Below are positions 1-8,584 of a stretch of DNA of 64,000 bases, piece after piece. The DNA is from Ornithinimicrobium faecis (GTDB taxonomy: Bacteria > Actinomycetota > Actinomycetes > Actinomycetales > Dermatophilaceae). Made by a program: the position numbers and the translations under genes. Positions within the stretch are counted from its first letter, which is position 1. Every line of letters begins with the position of its first letter. Location: contig NZ_CP099489.1 in NCBI RefSeq assembly GCF_023923225.1, positions 2,976,001 through 3,040,000 of the forward strand, written 5' to 3'. Under the pieces are notes generated by a model that saw only the letters and a program-made list of their open reading frames with translations, had not been told where the DNA came from and did not search any database.

Positions 1-1297
1 CATCGATCGTGATCCGGTGCGTCGCGTTGTGGTCGCGCACGGCGATGGCCTGGTCCGAGCCCGGGTCTGCCAGCGCGGTCGGCTGGAACTGCCGGGCAGT
101 CTCGTCGCCGGTGCCGACGACGACCTCACCGAAACGGCCGTAGTTGAAGAACTCCAGGATGGACAGCTCCGCCGGGAACGTGACGTGCATGCTCTCGACC
201 TGCTCCAGGTCGGTGGCCGTCAGCGGGAACTCCAACACGGTCGCCTCGGGGAGGTCGACGCCCGAGGCGCACACCAGGATGGCGGGCGAGCCGCTGATCT
301 GAGTCAGACCCTCAAACTCTCCAGCGGTGCCGACGATCCGGACCTGGTCCCCCACCGCAATGTCGTCCGAGCCGGGGGCGTACACAAAGATGCCGTCGGA
401 GGTCGCCGGGTTGTCGTCACCTGCGTCCTGCACGTGGAACCCGTCGAAGCCTCCCTCCTGGAAGTCACCGACGACGGTGCCCTCGATGGTCACCGGGCCG
501 GGCATCGGGGTGACGTCACCCTCGCCCTGCACGGCACCGATGGGGGTGGCGGGGTCACCGCACTGCCCGACGGGCGGCGGCTCCTCGGCCTCGAAGATCT
601 CGTTGGGGGCACCCGGGGTGTTCCAGGCCTCCCCGACCGCCGGGGTCGCGCCCTCCTCGACGCCCGCCTTGTTGAAGGCGTTGCGGACCCAGTCCACCGT
701 CGTGTCGGTGTCGGTGCCGTCCGGGACGCGCGAGGCGCCGCCGGGGGCGAACGCTGCTCCGTCGTAGCCGTCAGCGAGGAGCGTCTCGGAATAGACCAGG
801 TCCCCCTCGGTGCCGCCGTTGACCGCAACCGAGTCGAGCACGGTCAGGCCGGTGCCTGCGTCGATGGTCCCGTCCAGGTCGGCGTCGATCACGCTCTGGT
901 TGGCGAAGCCCTCGACCAGCAGCAGGGTCAGTGTGCCGTTCTGGATCGTGCCCGTCGCGAGATCCACCGACCAGAGTCCGGCCGCGTCGGTGGTGCCGAC
1001 CTGGTGGCTGCTCACGATGCTCCCGCGAGCATCGGATCCGACATCACCCTCGACCTCGACGATCGTCAGGTGTGAGAGGTCCGTCTCAGGGTCTGCGAGG
1101 ACCTCGAGGAACTCGAGGTCCTCCCCACTCGTGCTCACGGAGAACTCGTTGATCACGGGACCGCCATCGGCAGCGGGTTCGGCCTGCGCCGTGTGCGGTG
1201 TCAGCGCCAGGGCGCCAGCGGGGCTGAGCAGCCCGGCGACAGCGAGAGAGGCCGCGGAGGCCACCACCGCCCGGGACCTTCGTGGGTGCTGTGACAT
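1..1297 (-). CDS. ExeM/NucH-type secreted nuclease, 3' part missing (runs off window)
   Basis: This minus-strand reading frame stays open from an ATG at 1297 to the window edge, giving 432 N-terminal residues. An AAGGA ribosome site lies 6-7 bases before the ATG. Residues 1-38 look like a Sec signal peptide (Arg-rich start, Ala/Leu core, cleavage probably after AQA). A lamin-tail-like domain follows (about 45-215; VINEFSV near its start, NTPGAPN at its end), then an OB-fold-like region (about 225-400; IEGTVVGDF, DGFHVQD, VGDQVRIVG). This order is typical of ExeM/NucH extracellular nucleases, whose endonuclease/exonuclease/phosphatase domain comes last. That catalytic part lies outside the window, so nuclease activity is inferred from architecture only. 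The long plus-strand frames here are shadows. Confidence 0.8.
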   Translation of the reverse strand, partial: MSQHPRRSRAVVASAASLAVAGLLSPAGALALTPHTAQAEPAADGGPVINEFSVSTSGEDLEFLEVLADPETDLSHLTIVEVEGDVGSDARGSIVSSHQVGTTDAAGLWSVDLATGTIQNGTLTLLLVEGFANQSVIDADLDGTIDAGTGLTVLDSVAVNGGTEGDLVYSETLLADGYDGAAFAPGGASRVPDGTDTDTTVDWVRNAFNKAGVEEGATPAVGEAWNTPGAPNEIFEAEEPPPVGQCGDPATPIGAVQGEGDVTPMPGPVTIEGTVVGDFQEGGFDGFHVQDAGDDNPATSDGIFVYAPGSDDIAVGDQVRIVGTAGEFEGLTQISGSPAILVCASGVDLPEATVLEFPLTATDLEQVESMHVTFPAELSILEFFNYGRFGEVVVGTGDETARQFQPTALADPGSDQAIAVRDHNATHRITID

Positions 1298-1426
1298 GTG
1301 GGTTCCTTCTGCGGGTCCGACAGGGCGAGGCCACCGGGTCAACAGTGACCTGACCTGGACCCTAGTCCCGTCTGGTGGCGCCTCAGGTGACGTCGGACCG
1401 TGTCGTCGGTGAACGGTCCGGACACG

Positions 1427-2623
1427 TCAGGTGACCTCGACCCGCTCCAGCCCCAACCAGCCGGCGAGCTGCGCGAGCTCCTCGGCCAGCGCCTCTCGTG
1501 ACCCGTCCGGTGCTCCTGGCTCGAGGTGGACCCGTCGGACCAGCAGGCGCCCGGCGGCCCGGTCGGCCTTCAGGTCCACCCGCCCCACGAGCTGATCCCC
1601 CCACAGGAAGGGCAGCACGTAGTAACCGAACACCCGCTTCGGCTCAGGGACATAGATCTCGATCCGGTAGTGAAAGTTGAAGATCCGCTCGGTGCGGGCC
1701 CGCTCCCACACCAGGGAGTCGAACGGACTGAGCAGGGCACGGGCAGTCACCGATCGCGGGCGGCGGGCGGCTGCGTCCAGGAACGCCGGCTTCTGCCACC
1801 CCTCGACGGTGACCTGCTCGACCTCGCCGAGTGCCACCAGCTCGGCCAGGGCGGGGTCGGCCATCACCTGCCTGAGGCGGAAGTAGTCGCTCAGGTCGGT
1901 CGCTGTCCCGATGCCGTGGGCCCGCACGGCCCGGCGCATGAGCTCCAGAGCCGACTCGGCCCGATCGGGCGCACCGGGCTGACCCGGAGCCCGCGCCAGG
2001 ACCTCCGGTGGGAGGACGAAAGACGGAAGGGCATAGCGGCGCTCAAACTGACTGTTCCTCCCGGAGCTGACGATCTCGCCCGTGGAGAACAGATGCTCCA
2101 GGCACTCCTTGACCAGCGACCAGTTCCACCCCCAGTTGTCCCGGCTGCGCACCACGCCGTGCTCGACGAGTCGGTCCACCTCGCGCGCCGTCAACGGGCC
2201 GTGCTCCCCCACGACCTCCCGCACTGTGTCGAGCACTCCCGGGTGCTCGCGCTCCACACGGTCTCGCCAGCCGTCGTCGCGGGCCTGCGCCATGCGGAAC
2301 CCCAGGAACGGCCAGGTCTCCGGTGGAATGAGGCTGGCCACGTGGGCCCACGACTCGACCAGGCGCCGTGGTGCGCGCGAGCGGGGACCCCCACCGTCAC
2401 GGGCTCGATCGAGCAGGGCCGTGTCATAGGCACCGAGGCGCGAATAGAACGGGAGATATTGACTGCGGGCCAGCACATTGACACTGTCGATCTGCACGAC
2501 CTGCAGCCGGTCAATGACGCGCTGCACCTGGCGCATCGTGGCCACCTCAGGGCGCGGGTCGAGGAATCCTTGAGCGGCCAGCGCGATGCGACGTGCCTGA
2601 CCTGCGGTCAATTTCGCTGCCAT
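1427..2623 (-). CDS. YcaQ/AlkX-like winged-helix DNA glycosylase
   Basis: The 398-residue protein fits the HTH_42 (YcaQ/AlkX/AlkZ) family, whose members excise alkylated or crosslinked bases. The N-terminal helices contain VVQIDSVNVLARSQ, with Q44-I45-D46 matching the catalytic QxD motif of the AlkX branch. The C-terminal part carries the family's FDSLVWERARTERIFNFHY stretch followed by FGYYVLPFLWGD. I place the start at 2623 because a TATGTT hexamer (2631-2636) lies 7 bases upstream, as expected for a leaderless mRNA; ATGs at 2635 and 2653 would overlap the upstream terminator hairpin. It stands alone behind hpf on the same strand. AlkX and AlkZ subtypes cannot be told apart with certainty here. 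Confidence 0.85.
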   Translation of the reverse strand: MAAKLTAGQARRIALAAQGFLDPRPEVATMRQVQRVIDRLQVVQIDSVNVLARSQYLPFYSRLGAYDTALLDRARDGGGPRSRAPRRLVESWAHVASLIPPETWPFLGFRMAQARDDGWRDRVEREHPGVLDTVREVVGEHGPLTAREVDRLVEHGVVRSRDNWGWNWSLVKECLEHLFSTGEIVSSGRNSQFERRYALPSFVLPPEVLARAPGQPGAPDRAESALELMRRAVRAHGIGTATDLSDYFRLRQVMADPALAELVALGEVEQVTVEGWQKPAFLDAAARRPRSVTARALLSPFDSLVWERARTERIFNFHYRIEIYVPEPKRVFGYYVLPFLWGDQLVGRVDLKADRAAGRLLVRRVHLEPGAPDGSREALAEELAQLAGWLGLERVEVT

Positions 2624-2630
2624 GGCACCG

Positions 2631-2636
2631 AACATA
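2631..2636 (-). promoter_or_regulatory. Predicted -10 (TATGTT), ycaQ-like gene
   Basis: On the minus strand TATGTT is followed by 7 bases and then ATG at 2623. No Shine-Dalgarno sequence is seen, so the transcript is probably leaderless. Confidence 0.5.
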
Positions 2637-2671
2637 GACGAGGGCCCCGACACTCGGTCGGGACCCTCGTC
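2637..2671 (-). terminator. Stem-loop terminator downstream of hpf
   Basis: Two 15-base arms (2637-2651 and 2657-2671) pair with a single mismatch around a 5-base loop. The hairpin lies 46 bases after the hpf stop and just before the next gene. It lacks a U-tract, which is common for terminators in high-G+C actinobacteria. Confidence 0.7.
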
Positions 2672-2717
2672 ACTGATCTAGGTTCCCCGCGGACGGGGAC
2701 GCCTGCTCGTTGTCCGG

Positions 2718-3407
2718 TCAGCCGACGGCGACCTGCTCCGGAGCCTCCTGTTGGCCAGCCCCCTGCGGGTCGGCGAGACGCAGCACTCCGTAGGACCACC
2801 CGCGGCGCCGATAGACCACGCTCGGCTTGTCGGTGTCCTCGTCGTGGAAGAGATAGAAGTCGTGCCCCACCAACTCCATCTCGTTGAGGGCCTGTCCAAC
2901 GCTCATCGGCTCCGAGGAGTGCTCCTTCTCACGCAACTCGATGGGGCTGTTCCCCTCGGTCCCGAGCGCCTCGTCGACGGCCTCCTCCGGGTCCCGCGGC
3001 TTGCCGTTGTGCTCCTGCTCGCTGGGCAACTCGGTGGGCAGCGGGTCGGTCGGCAGCCCAAACGTGGCCTCTGCGACGGACGGCTTGCGGTGCTTGCCGG
3101 TGTGACTGATCCGGCGACGGTCGTTCGACCGGCGGAGGCGCTCCAGGAGTCTGTTCATGGCGAGGTCGAGCGCGGCGTAGTCATCGTCGGCCGCTGCCTC
3201 TGCGCGGACCACGGTCCGCTTGATGTAGCACGTGATCTCCACACGCTCGCTCGCCTTGGCCTGACGCGGGTTGGCCTCGTGCGTGAGGACCACGTCAGTG
3301 CGGGAGACCCGCGGGGCGAGCTGTGGGATCTTGTCGAGCTTTTCCTCCAGGTGGCGGCGGAAGCGGTCAGTAACCTGCTTCTTCCGGCCGGTCACAGTGA
3401 TTTCCAT
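2718..3407 (-). CDS. hpf: Ribosome hibernation promoting factor, long form
   Basis: The 229-residue protein has an N-terminal RaiA/YfiA domain (1-105; begins MEITVTGRKKQVTDRF) that binds the 30S subunit, a variable linker, and the C-terminal domain of long HPF (about 175-220; FYLFHDEDTDKPSVVYRRR) that pairs two 70S ribosomes into 100S dimers. It therefore acts on idle ribosomes in stationary phase or stress. The start at 3407 is fixed by a GAGGAGG ribosome site 6 bases upstream and by the RaiA domain boundary. It follows comF on the same strand, as in mycobacteria, but a separate promoter seems to overlap the comF stop codon, leaving a leader of about 155 bases. Confidence 0.93.
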   Translation of the reverse strand: MEITVTGRKKQVTDRFRRHLEEKLDKIPQLAPRVSRTDVVLTHEANPRQAKASERVEITCYIKRTVVRAEAAADDDYAALDLAMNRLLERLRRSNDRRRISHTGKHRKPSVAEATFGLPTDPLPTELPSEQEHNGKPRDPEEAVDEALGTEGNSPIELREKEHSSEPMSVGQALNEMELVGHDFYLFHDEDTDKPSVVYRRRGWSYGVLRLADPQGAGQQEAPEQVAVG

Positions 3408-3460
3408 AGGATCCTCCTCGAGCTGAAGAACAGTGCTGAACCTTGGGCTGTCTCGGCCCT

Positions 3461-3562
3461 CTACACGTCCGGCACCACCCCCTTGCGATGGCTCCCTGGG
3501 CGCGAAGCACACCTCTCCCGGCCGACCATTTCGGCGACCTCTGGACGCTTGTGGCTTCCCAT
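3461..3562 (-). CDS. Possible 33-codon leaderless small ORF in the hpf leader
   Basis: An ATG at 3562 follows a TAGTGT hexamer (3569-3574) by exactly 6 bases, the same arrangement as other predicted leaderless genes in the window. The frame begins MGSHKRPEVAEMVGRER and ends with TAG at 3461, 53 bases before the hpf ATG. Third-position G+C is only about 75% by my count, lower than in the flanking genes. It may therefore be a regulatory leader peptide, or a chance frame in an untranslated leader. No homologue is recognised. Confidence 0.3.
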   Translation of the reverse strand: MGSHKRPEVAEMVGRERCASRPGSHRKGVVPDV

Positions 3563-3568
3563 AAACAG

Positions 3569-3574
3569 ACACTA
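3569..3574 (-). promoter_or_regulatory. Predicted -10 (TAGTGT), hpf transcript
   Basis: TAGTGT on the minus strand overlaps the TAG stop of comF and lies 6 bases before the ATG of the small leader ORF. It is the best candidate promoter for hpf. Confidence 0.4.
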
Positions 3575-4315
3575 GCCCGGTTCCCTGGTGAATGACAGGG
3601 CAGGGTGGGTCCTTCGGTGCGTCGCGGCCAGCGTGACGGCCACCACGTCCCGCACCCCGGCAGCACGCAGGGCCCGAGCGGCCTCCACGATCGTCGCCCC
3701 CGTGGTGATGACGTCGTCGACCAGGAGACAGCTCACCCCGCGCACCCGCCGCGCGGCGGGAGTCGGCACCACCATCGCACCAGCCAGGTTCGCAGCTCGG
3801 TGCCGGCTGTCCAGACCTGCCTGGTCGGCGACGGTGCGGGCCAGTCGCAGGGCGGGGACCAGTGCCGGTCGCGAGTCGGGCGGCAGTCGGCGCAGCGCCG
3901 CCCGGGCGAGACCAGCCAGCGGGTGGTCGCCGCGTCGACGGGTGTTGGCTCGGCCCGACGGGGCCGGCACGACCACCGGCACGCTGTCACAGGTCAGCAG
4001 GGCACGCAGCAGCCCTTCGGCCAGCACTGGGGCAAGCACCTCGGCGAGGTCGCGGCGACCGTTGTCCTTCCAATTGACCAGACCGGCGCGCACCGGGCCG
4101 ACATACGGCAGCACGGTCCACACCGGCGGCAACCCCGGCGGCGCCGGAGTGGGCGTCCACCGCTGTGGCCCCGGGGCCGCGCTGACGACGGCCCGGCACC
4201 CTGGACACCACGGCGCCCCAGGGGAACCGCAGCCACCACACGCGACCGGCAGCACCAGATCACCGAGCGCCGCGGCACCCTCGGCGAGCCACGCTGCCCG
4301 GCGGCCTGGCCTCAT
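3572..4315 (-). CDS. ComF family phosphoribosyltransferase-like protein
   Basis: The 247-residue form has a zinc-finger-like CGGCG...CPGC segment near residues 28-45 and a C-terminal type I phosphoribosyltransferase domain with CLLVDDVITTGATI, the PRPP-binding loop. ComF proteins take part in DNA uptake or processing in competent bacteria; the role in actinobacteria is unproven. The gene is the last of ahcY-mtrA-mtrB-lpqB-comF, a conserved actinobacterial order. The start is uncertain: a GTG at 4384 would add 23 residues with little family character, so I prefer the ATG at 4315. The stop codon appears to be shared with the hpf -10 element. Confidence 0.85.
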   Translation of the reverse strand: MRPGRRAAWLAEGAAALGDLVLPVACGGCGSPGAPWCPGCRAVVSAAPGPQRWTPTPAPPGLPPVWTVLPYVGPVRAGLVNWKDNGRRDLAEVLAPVLAEGLLRALLTCDSVPVVVPAPSGRANTRRRGDHPLAGLARAALRRLPPDSRPALVPALRLARTVADQAGLDSRHRAANLAGAMVVPTPAARRVRGVSCLLVDDVITTGATIVEAARALRAAGVRDVVAVTLAATHRRTHPALSFTREPG

Positions 4316-4468
4316 GCCCCACGCTGACTGGTCGCCGCAGGGGTGGTGCGCCTCCGCATACCTCAGGATTGCCTGGGTGAGCACCAGCAGGCACGGCCAA
4401 CGGCGCCTCAGTGGACCAGGTCGGGCCGGTGGGTGCCCCTGTGGACGCGCCGCTCCCGGGCGCGCCGC

Positions 4469-6265
4469 TCAGGTGCCCGGGATGATCAGGTCGTCGCCGT
4501 TGCGGCCAATGCCCCAGTCGTTGCGGTCCTGGGTGTAGATCCGGCCCTGCTCACTGAGCACGAGCAGCGCGGAACTGTCATCGGAGGGCACCGCCCGCAC
4601 GTCCGTCGCCTCGGAGACCAGTCTGAGCGGCTCGAGCCACCCACCGATATGCACTCGGAAGGGGCGGTCGGTGGTGTCCTGCGCCTGGCGGCCCAACACA
4701 AACAGCTCGGTCTGGGAGGCCCACACCGCCGAGGTCACGCTGGTGAGCGTCGGCGCGACCTGGTAGGGCTCGGTGAGCGCCGTCGGCTGGCCGTCCTTGC
4801 CGCGGATGATGCCGGTGATCCCCACCTGCGTCTCCTGGGTGTCCCGGTCCTGGAGCACGATCAGGGCCCGTTGGTCGTCTGCGGCCACCCGGAAGTCGGT
4901 GACCGTCTGGTTCTCGTCGAGCCAGGGGGCCTCCATCGGGCGTGCCACGGCGCGGCTCAGCGGCTCGCTCCTGGCGATGACCCAGACCCGCGGACCCGTC
5001 GTGGCCCGGCCGGCCAGCCAGAGCGCACCGGAACGGTCGAAGGTGGGGGCCGTCAGCTCGGTGCCGATGCCGCCCATCGTGTTTTCGGTGCCACCCTTCC
5101 AGCGCCACAGCTCGTCCCCACCGACCGTGGAGATGCCAGCAAACTCACGCACCTCGGCGTCGGTCGCCACGTCCTGCCACCGGATCGGGATGCTGGGCAA
5201 CGACTCCGGGTCCACGGCGCGGTTGTCCTGCAACTGATAGTGCTGGGGCATGACCGGGATGAGGTCGACCCGGCTGCGCAGCAACCCGTAGGGAATGACC
5301 CACTCGGCGTCCTCGAACCCGGTGGCCGCGACGTCCGCGATGGGGTTGTCCACGCCCTCCACCTGCAGCGGCCGGCCCGCCCCCCGGATCAGCACGCTGT
5401 TGACGCCGGGCGCCTGTTTGAGCGTCTGCGCAAACTGGGCGAACAACTCCTTCTGCTGCACCGCGGAGTTGCCCAGGGACAGCCCGCGCAGCTCGACGGT
5501 GGCGGTGCCGGTGGCCGGGTCGACCGGCACGGCACTGGCCACCAGGTGCAGGTCCTCGGAGATCCCGGTGGACGCCGCACCCGCGAGATAGTCCGGGACC
5601 GGTCCGATCTGGGCCGTGGCCAGGCTGGTGGGCAGGCCGTCGCCGCGGGGGAACCACCGGATGTCGGGCACGAGCAGACCGCTGTCCGGGGTGACGTAGT
5701 GGATGGCATAGCTGCCGTAGCGCAACTCGAAGGTGGTCTCGGAGAGCCAGACCCCGTAGTTGTCCGGGAAGGAGCTGATCCGCCACTGACCGCCCACCTG
5801 CTCCATGGTGAACTGGTGTGTCTGAGCGGTGCCCCGTGGCTCCTCGACGAGATAACCGTCCTCGTCGACGGCGCCGCGCACCGTCACCTCGGCCCGGACG
5901 GTCGAGCCGTCGACCACCGTGAGCTCGGGCTCGCCGTCATAGACCAGGACCTGGCTGGTGGGCCGCCACTGCCGCGCGAGGTCGTCGGTCAAGAAGGTGC
6001 GCGCAACCTCGTGGTCGTCGGCAAAGCTGCCGCTGGCCAACAGGAAGCTGGCCACGATCTGGTCCGGGCTGGCATCCTCCTCGGGGCCGACCGGCAGGGC
6101 CTGCACCTCCTGGATCGGGGCGCCCTGCACCGGCAGGCCGGGCTCGACCGTGTCGCCGGTGGGCAGACCGGCGCACGCGGACAGCAGGACGACCAGCGAC
6201 AGTATGCCGACCAGCAGGCGGGTGCGTCCCGCACCGTGGCGGCTGGTCATGTTCTTTGTCGTCAT
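4469..6265 (-). CDS. lpqB: Lipoprotein LpqB, MtrB-associated
   Basis: The 598-residue lipoprotein has a signal peptide with lipobox LLSAC (lipidated Cys at residue 31). A GerMN-like domain occupies roughly residues 200-310, and a beta-propeller-like C-terminal region follows (DRSGALWLAGRA, WKGGTENTMGG). In mycobacteria and Streptomyces LpqB binds the extracellular side of MtrB and tunes MtrAB signalling. The start overlaps the mtrB stop by 4 bases (ATGA), indicating translational coupling. A second ATG 5 codons later is also possible. Confidence 0.95.
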   Translation of the reverse strand: MTTKNMTSRHGAGRTRLLVGILSLVVLLSACAGLPTGDTVEPGLPVQGAPIQEVQALPVGPEEDASPDQIVASFLLASGSFADDHEVARTFLTDDLARQWRPTSQVLVYDGEPELTVVDGSTVRAEVTVRGAVDEDGYLVEEPRGTAQTHQFTMEQVGGQWRISSFPDNYGVWLSETTFELRYGSYAIHYVTPDSGLLVPDIRWFPRGDGLPTSLATAQIGPVPDYLAGAASTGISEDLHLVASAVPVDPATGTATVELRGLSLGNSAVQQKELFAQFAQTLKQAPGVNSVLIRGAGRPLQVEGVDNPIADVAATGFEDAEWVIPYGLLRSRVDLIPVMPQHYQLQDNRAVDPESLPSIPIRWQDVATDAEVREFAGISTVGGDELWRWKGGTENTMGGIGTELTAPTFDRSGALWLAGRATTGPRVWVIARSEPLSRAVARPMEAPWLDENQTVTDFRVAADDQRALIVLQDRDTQETQVGITGIIRGKDGQPTALTEPYQVAPTLTSVTSAVWASQTELFVLGRQAQDTTDRPFRVHIGGWLEPLRLVSEATDVRAVPSDDSSALLVLSEQGRIYTQDRNDWGIGRNGDDLIIPGT

Positions 6266-7893
6266 GTGCCCTCCTCCGTTCCGGCGCCGACCGGCTCCAC
6301 GGTCACCACCGGAGCCTCTGTGTCACGTTGGGGGTCGAGTGGCACCGGGCCCGGCTCCTCCGCGAGGGCCGTCTGTCGCGTGCGGGGCAGGGTGAGGCGG
6401 AAGGCCGCTCCATGGCCCGGGCGGCCGGCCACCTGGAGGTGGCCACCGTGCAGCCGGGCGTCCTCGAGCGAGATCGCCAGCCCCAGGCCGGTGCCGCCGG
6501 TGGTCCGGTTGCGGGCGGGGTCGCCGCGCCAGAACCGGTCGAAGACCATGGAGGCCTGCTCCGGTGTCAGTCCGACCCCGTGATCGCGCACGGTCACCGC
6601 CACGGCGTCCGCGCTCTGCGCCAGGCAGACCTCCACCGGACTGCCCTCCCCGTGGTCCAGCGCATTGGCGATGACATTGCGCAGGATGCGGCTGACCCGG
6701 CGCTGGTCCATCTCGATGAAGACCTTGCCGTCCGGCAGGGACAGCCGCACGTCTGATCCGGTGTGCGACGCGAGCGCGGAGAGGGCATCGACCACCTGGT
6801 GGATCACCCCGACCAGGTCGACGCGGTCGATCTCCAGGTCGGCAGCGCCGGAGTCATAGCGGCTGATCTCCAGCAGCTCGGTGAGCAGCTCCTCAAACCG
6901 GTCCAGCTCCTCATAGAGCAGCTCGGCCGACCTGGCAGCGGGGCCGGAGAAGTCGTCGCGGGAGGCGTGCAGCACCTCGCCTGCCATCCGGATCGTGGTC
7001 AGGGGCGTGCGGAGCTCGTGCGAGACGTCAGAGACAAAGCGTTGCTGCAGCATCGAGAGGGTCTCGAGCTGTCGGATCTGGGTCTGGATGCTGTCGGCCA
7101 TCGTGTTGAAGGACATCGCCAGCTGGTCCAGCTCGTCCGAGCCGCGGACCGGCAACCGTTCGTCCAGGTGCCCGTGGGCCATCTGCTGACTGACCCGCGC
7201 GGCGTGCCCGACCGGCCGGGCCACCATGCTGGTCGCCACCCAGGCCACCGCACCCATCAGCGCGAGCAGCGCGAGGCCTCCGAGGGCGAACCACTGCCGG
7301 ATCAGGTCCAGCGTGGCCTGCTCACGTGCCATCGGATAGACCAGGAAGAGGTCGTGCGGGCCGGCGCGGGAGATGTCCACCTGGGAGCCCACGATGACCG
7401 AGGCGACCGCCTGGTCCTGGCTGGCCAGCTGCACATCGGTGACCATCACCTGCTGGTTGCTGGGATCGTCGCGCAGTGCCTCGGCCAGCTGTGGGGGCAA
7501 CTCGTCGACGTCGAGGTCAGGGGAGGCGAGCGCCGTGATCCGCGCATCACGCTCGTTGTCCAGGCTGCGGATCAGCACCGAGCGCCGCAACGACTGGTCC
7601 GCGGGGGCGATCGCGTTGACGATGGCGGTGGCCGTCGCGTTCAGGCTCGTGTCGTCGCTGCGGTCGACCGCATCAAAACTCGCCTGGGCGTTGCGCACCT
7701 CCTGGGCCGCATCGGTCGTCGCCGCGGAGACGGCCTGGTGCACCAGACCCTCGGCGACCTGGGCGAAGAGCATCGTGGCGATGACGGCCGTGACGGCCGT
7801 GCCCAGCGCCATGGTGGTGACAATGACCCGCAACCGGAGGGAGGAGCGCCACCATGCGACCACTCCGCCGGCTCCCTGCGCGGGGGCAGTCAT
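6262..7893 (-). CDS. mtrB: Sensor histidine kinase MtrB
   Basis: The 543-residue kinase has a first membrane helix at about 20-45 (VTTMALGTAVTAVIATMLF), an extracellular sensor of about 130 residues, and a second helix (LALLALMGAVAWVATSMVA) leading into HAMP. The HisKA box is FVSDVSHELRTPLTTIR, and the HATPase domain has NVIANALDHGEG and GTGLGLAIS. With MtrA it controls cell-wall hydrolases and division. The ATG at 7893 lies 4 bases after the mtrA stop, with TGAGGA as ribosome site; a longer start at 7929 would overlap mtrA. The C-terminal end overlaps lpqB by 4 bases. Confidence 0.95.
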   Translation of the reverse strand: MTAPAQGAGGVVAWWRSSLRLRVIVTTMALGTAVTAVIATMLFAQVAEGLVHQAVSAATTDAAQEVRNAQASFDAVDRSDDTSLNATATAIVNAIAPADQSLRRSVLIRSLDNERDARITALASPDLDVDELPPQLAEALRDDPSNQQVMVTDVQLASQDQAVASVIVGSQVDISRAGPHDLFLVYPMAREQATLDLIRQWFALGGLALLALMGAVAWVATSMVARPVGHAARVSQQMAHGHLDERLPVRGSDELDQLAMSFNTMADSIQTQIRQLETLSMLQQRFVSDVSHELRTPLTTIRMAGEVLHASRDDFSGPAARSAELLYEELDRFEELLTELLEISRYDSGAADLEIDRVDLVGVIHQVVDALSALASHTGSDVRLSLPDGKVFIEMDQRRVSRILRNVIANALDHGEGSPVEVCLAQSADAVAVTVRDHGVGLTPEQASMVFDRFWRGDPARNRTTGGTGLGLAISLEDARLHGGHLQVAGRPGHGAAFRLTLPRTRQTALAEEPGPVPLDPQRDTEAPVVTVEPVGAGTEEGT

Positions 7894-7897
7894 GTCC

Positions 7898-8575
7898 TCA
7901 GGCCGGCCCGGCCTTGTAGCCCACCCCACGCACGGTCAGGACGATCTGCGGGTTCTCCGGGTCCTTCTCGATCTTGGCGCGCAAGCGCTGCACGTGGACG
8001 TTGACCAGGCGGGTGTCCCCCGCGTGGCGATAGCCCCAGACCTTCTCCAGCAACGACTCCCGGTCGAAGACGTGGTTGGGCCGGCTGGCCAGGGCCACCA
8101 GGAGATCAAACTCCAGGGGCGTCAGCGGCAACTCGGCACCGTCCCGCTTGACGGTGTGCCCGGCAACATCGACGAGGAGGTCACCGACCGTCAGCTGCGA
8201 GGGCTCACGCCGGTCGCTGCGGCGCAACCGTGCCCGGATCCGGGCCAGCAGCTCCTGCGGCTTGAACGGCTTGACGACATAGTCGTCGGCCCCGGCCTCC
8301 AGGCCCAGCACCACGTCCTTGGTGTCCGTGCGCGCCGTGAGCATGACGATGGGGACGCCGGACTCCGCCCTCAGGTGTCGGCACACCTCGACGCCGCTGA
8401 GGGTGGGGAGCATGACGTCCAGCAGGACCAGGTCCGGGCGGAACTCCCGGAACAGGGCCACGGCCCGTCCGCCGTCGGCGCAGTGCGCCACCTCCAGCCC
8501 TTCCTTGCGCAGCACGATCCCGAGCATCTCGGCCAGTGCCTGGTCATCATCGACCACCAATACGCGTGCGTTCAC
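7898..8575 (-). CDS. mtrA: DNA-binding response regulator MtrA
   Basis: The 225-residue OmpR-family regulator has a receiver domain with DDD near residue 10, phospho-acceptor Asp in LVLLDVMLP (about residue 53) and the conserved K in VVKPFKPQELL. The C-terminal winged helix begins near residue 130 and contains HVQRLRAKIEKDP and TVRGVGYKAG. GTG start at 8575 with an AGGTGG ribosome site. It lies 9 bases after ahcY and is followed directly by mtrB and lpqB, the standard order. MtrA is essential in M. tuberculosis and controls dnaA and cell-wall genes there. Confidence 0.96.
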   Translation of the reverse strand: MNARVLVVDDDQALAEMLGIVLRKEGLEVAHCADGGRAVALFREFRPDLVLLDVMLPTLSGVEVCRHLRAESGVPIVMLTARTDTKDVVLGLEAGADDYVVKPFKPQELLARIRARLRRSDRREPSQLTVGDLLVDVAGHTVKRDGAELPLTPLEFDLLVALASRPNHVFDRESLLEKVWGYRHAGDTRLVNVHVQRLRAKIEKDPENPQIVLTVRGVGYKAGPA

Positions 8576-8584
8576 TGATCCACC

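Noticed and set aside
17..1075. Long plus-strand open frame of 352 codons
   Set aside because: It is antisense to a nuclease gene with signal peptide, lamin-tail and OB-fold signatures that runs off the left edge. High G+C makes antisense frames long.
4343..6583. Plus-strand open frame of 746 codons
   Set aside because: It lies antisense to lpqB and the mtrB end, both well supported.
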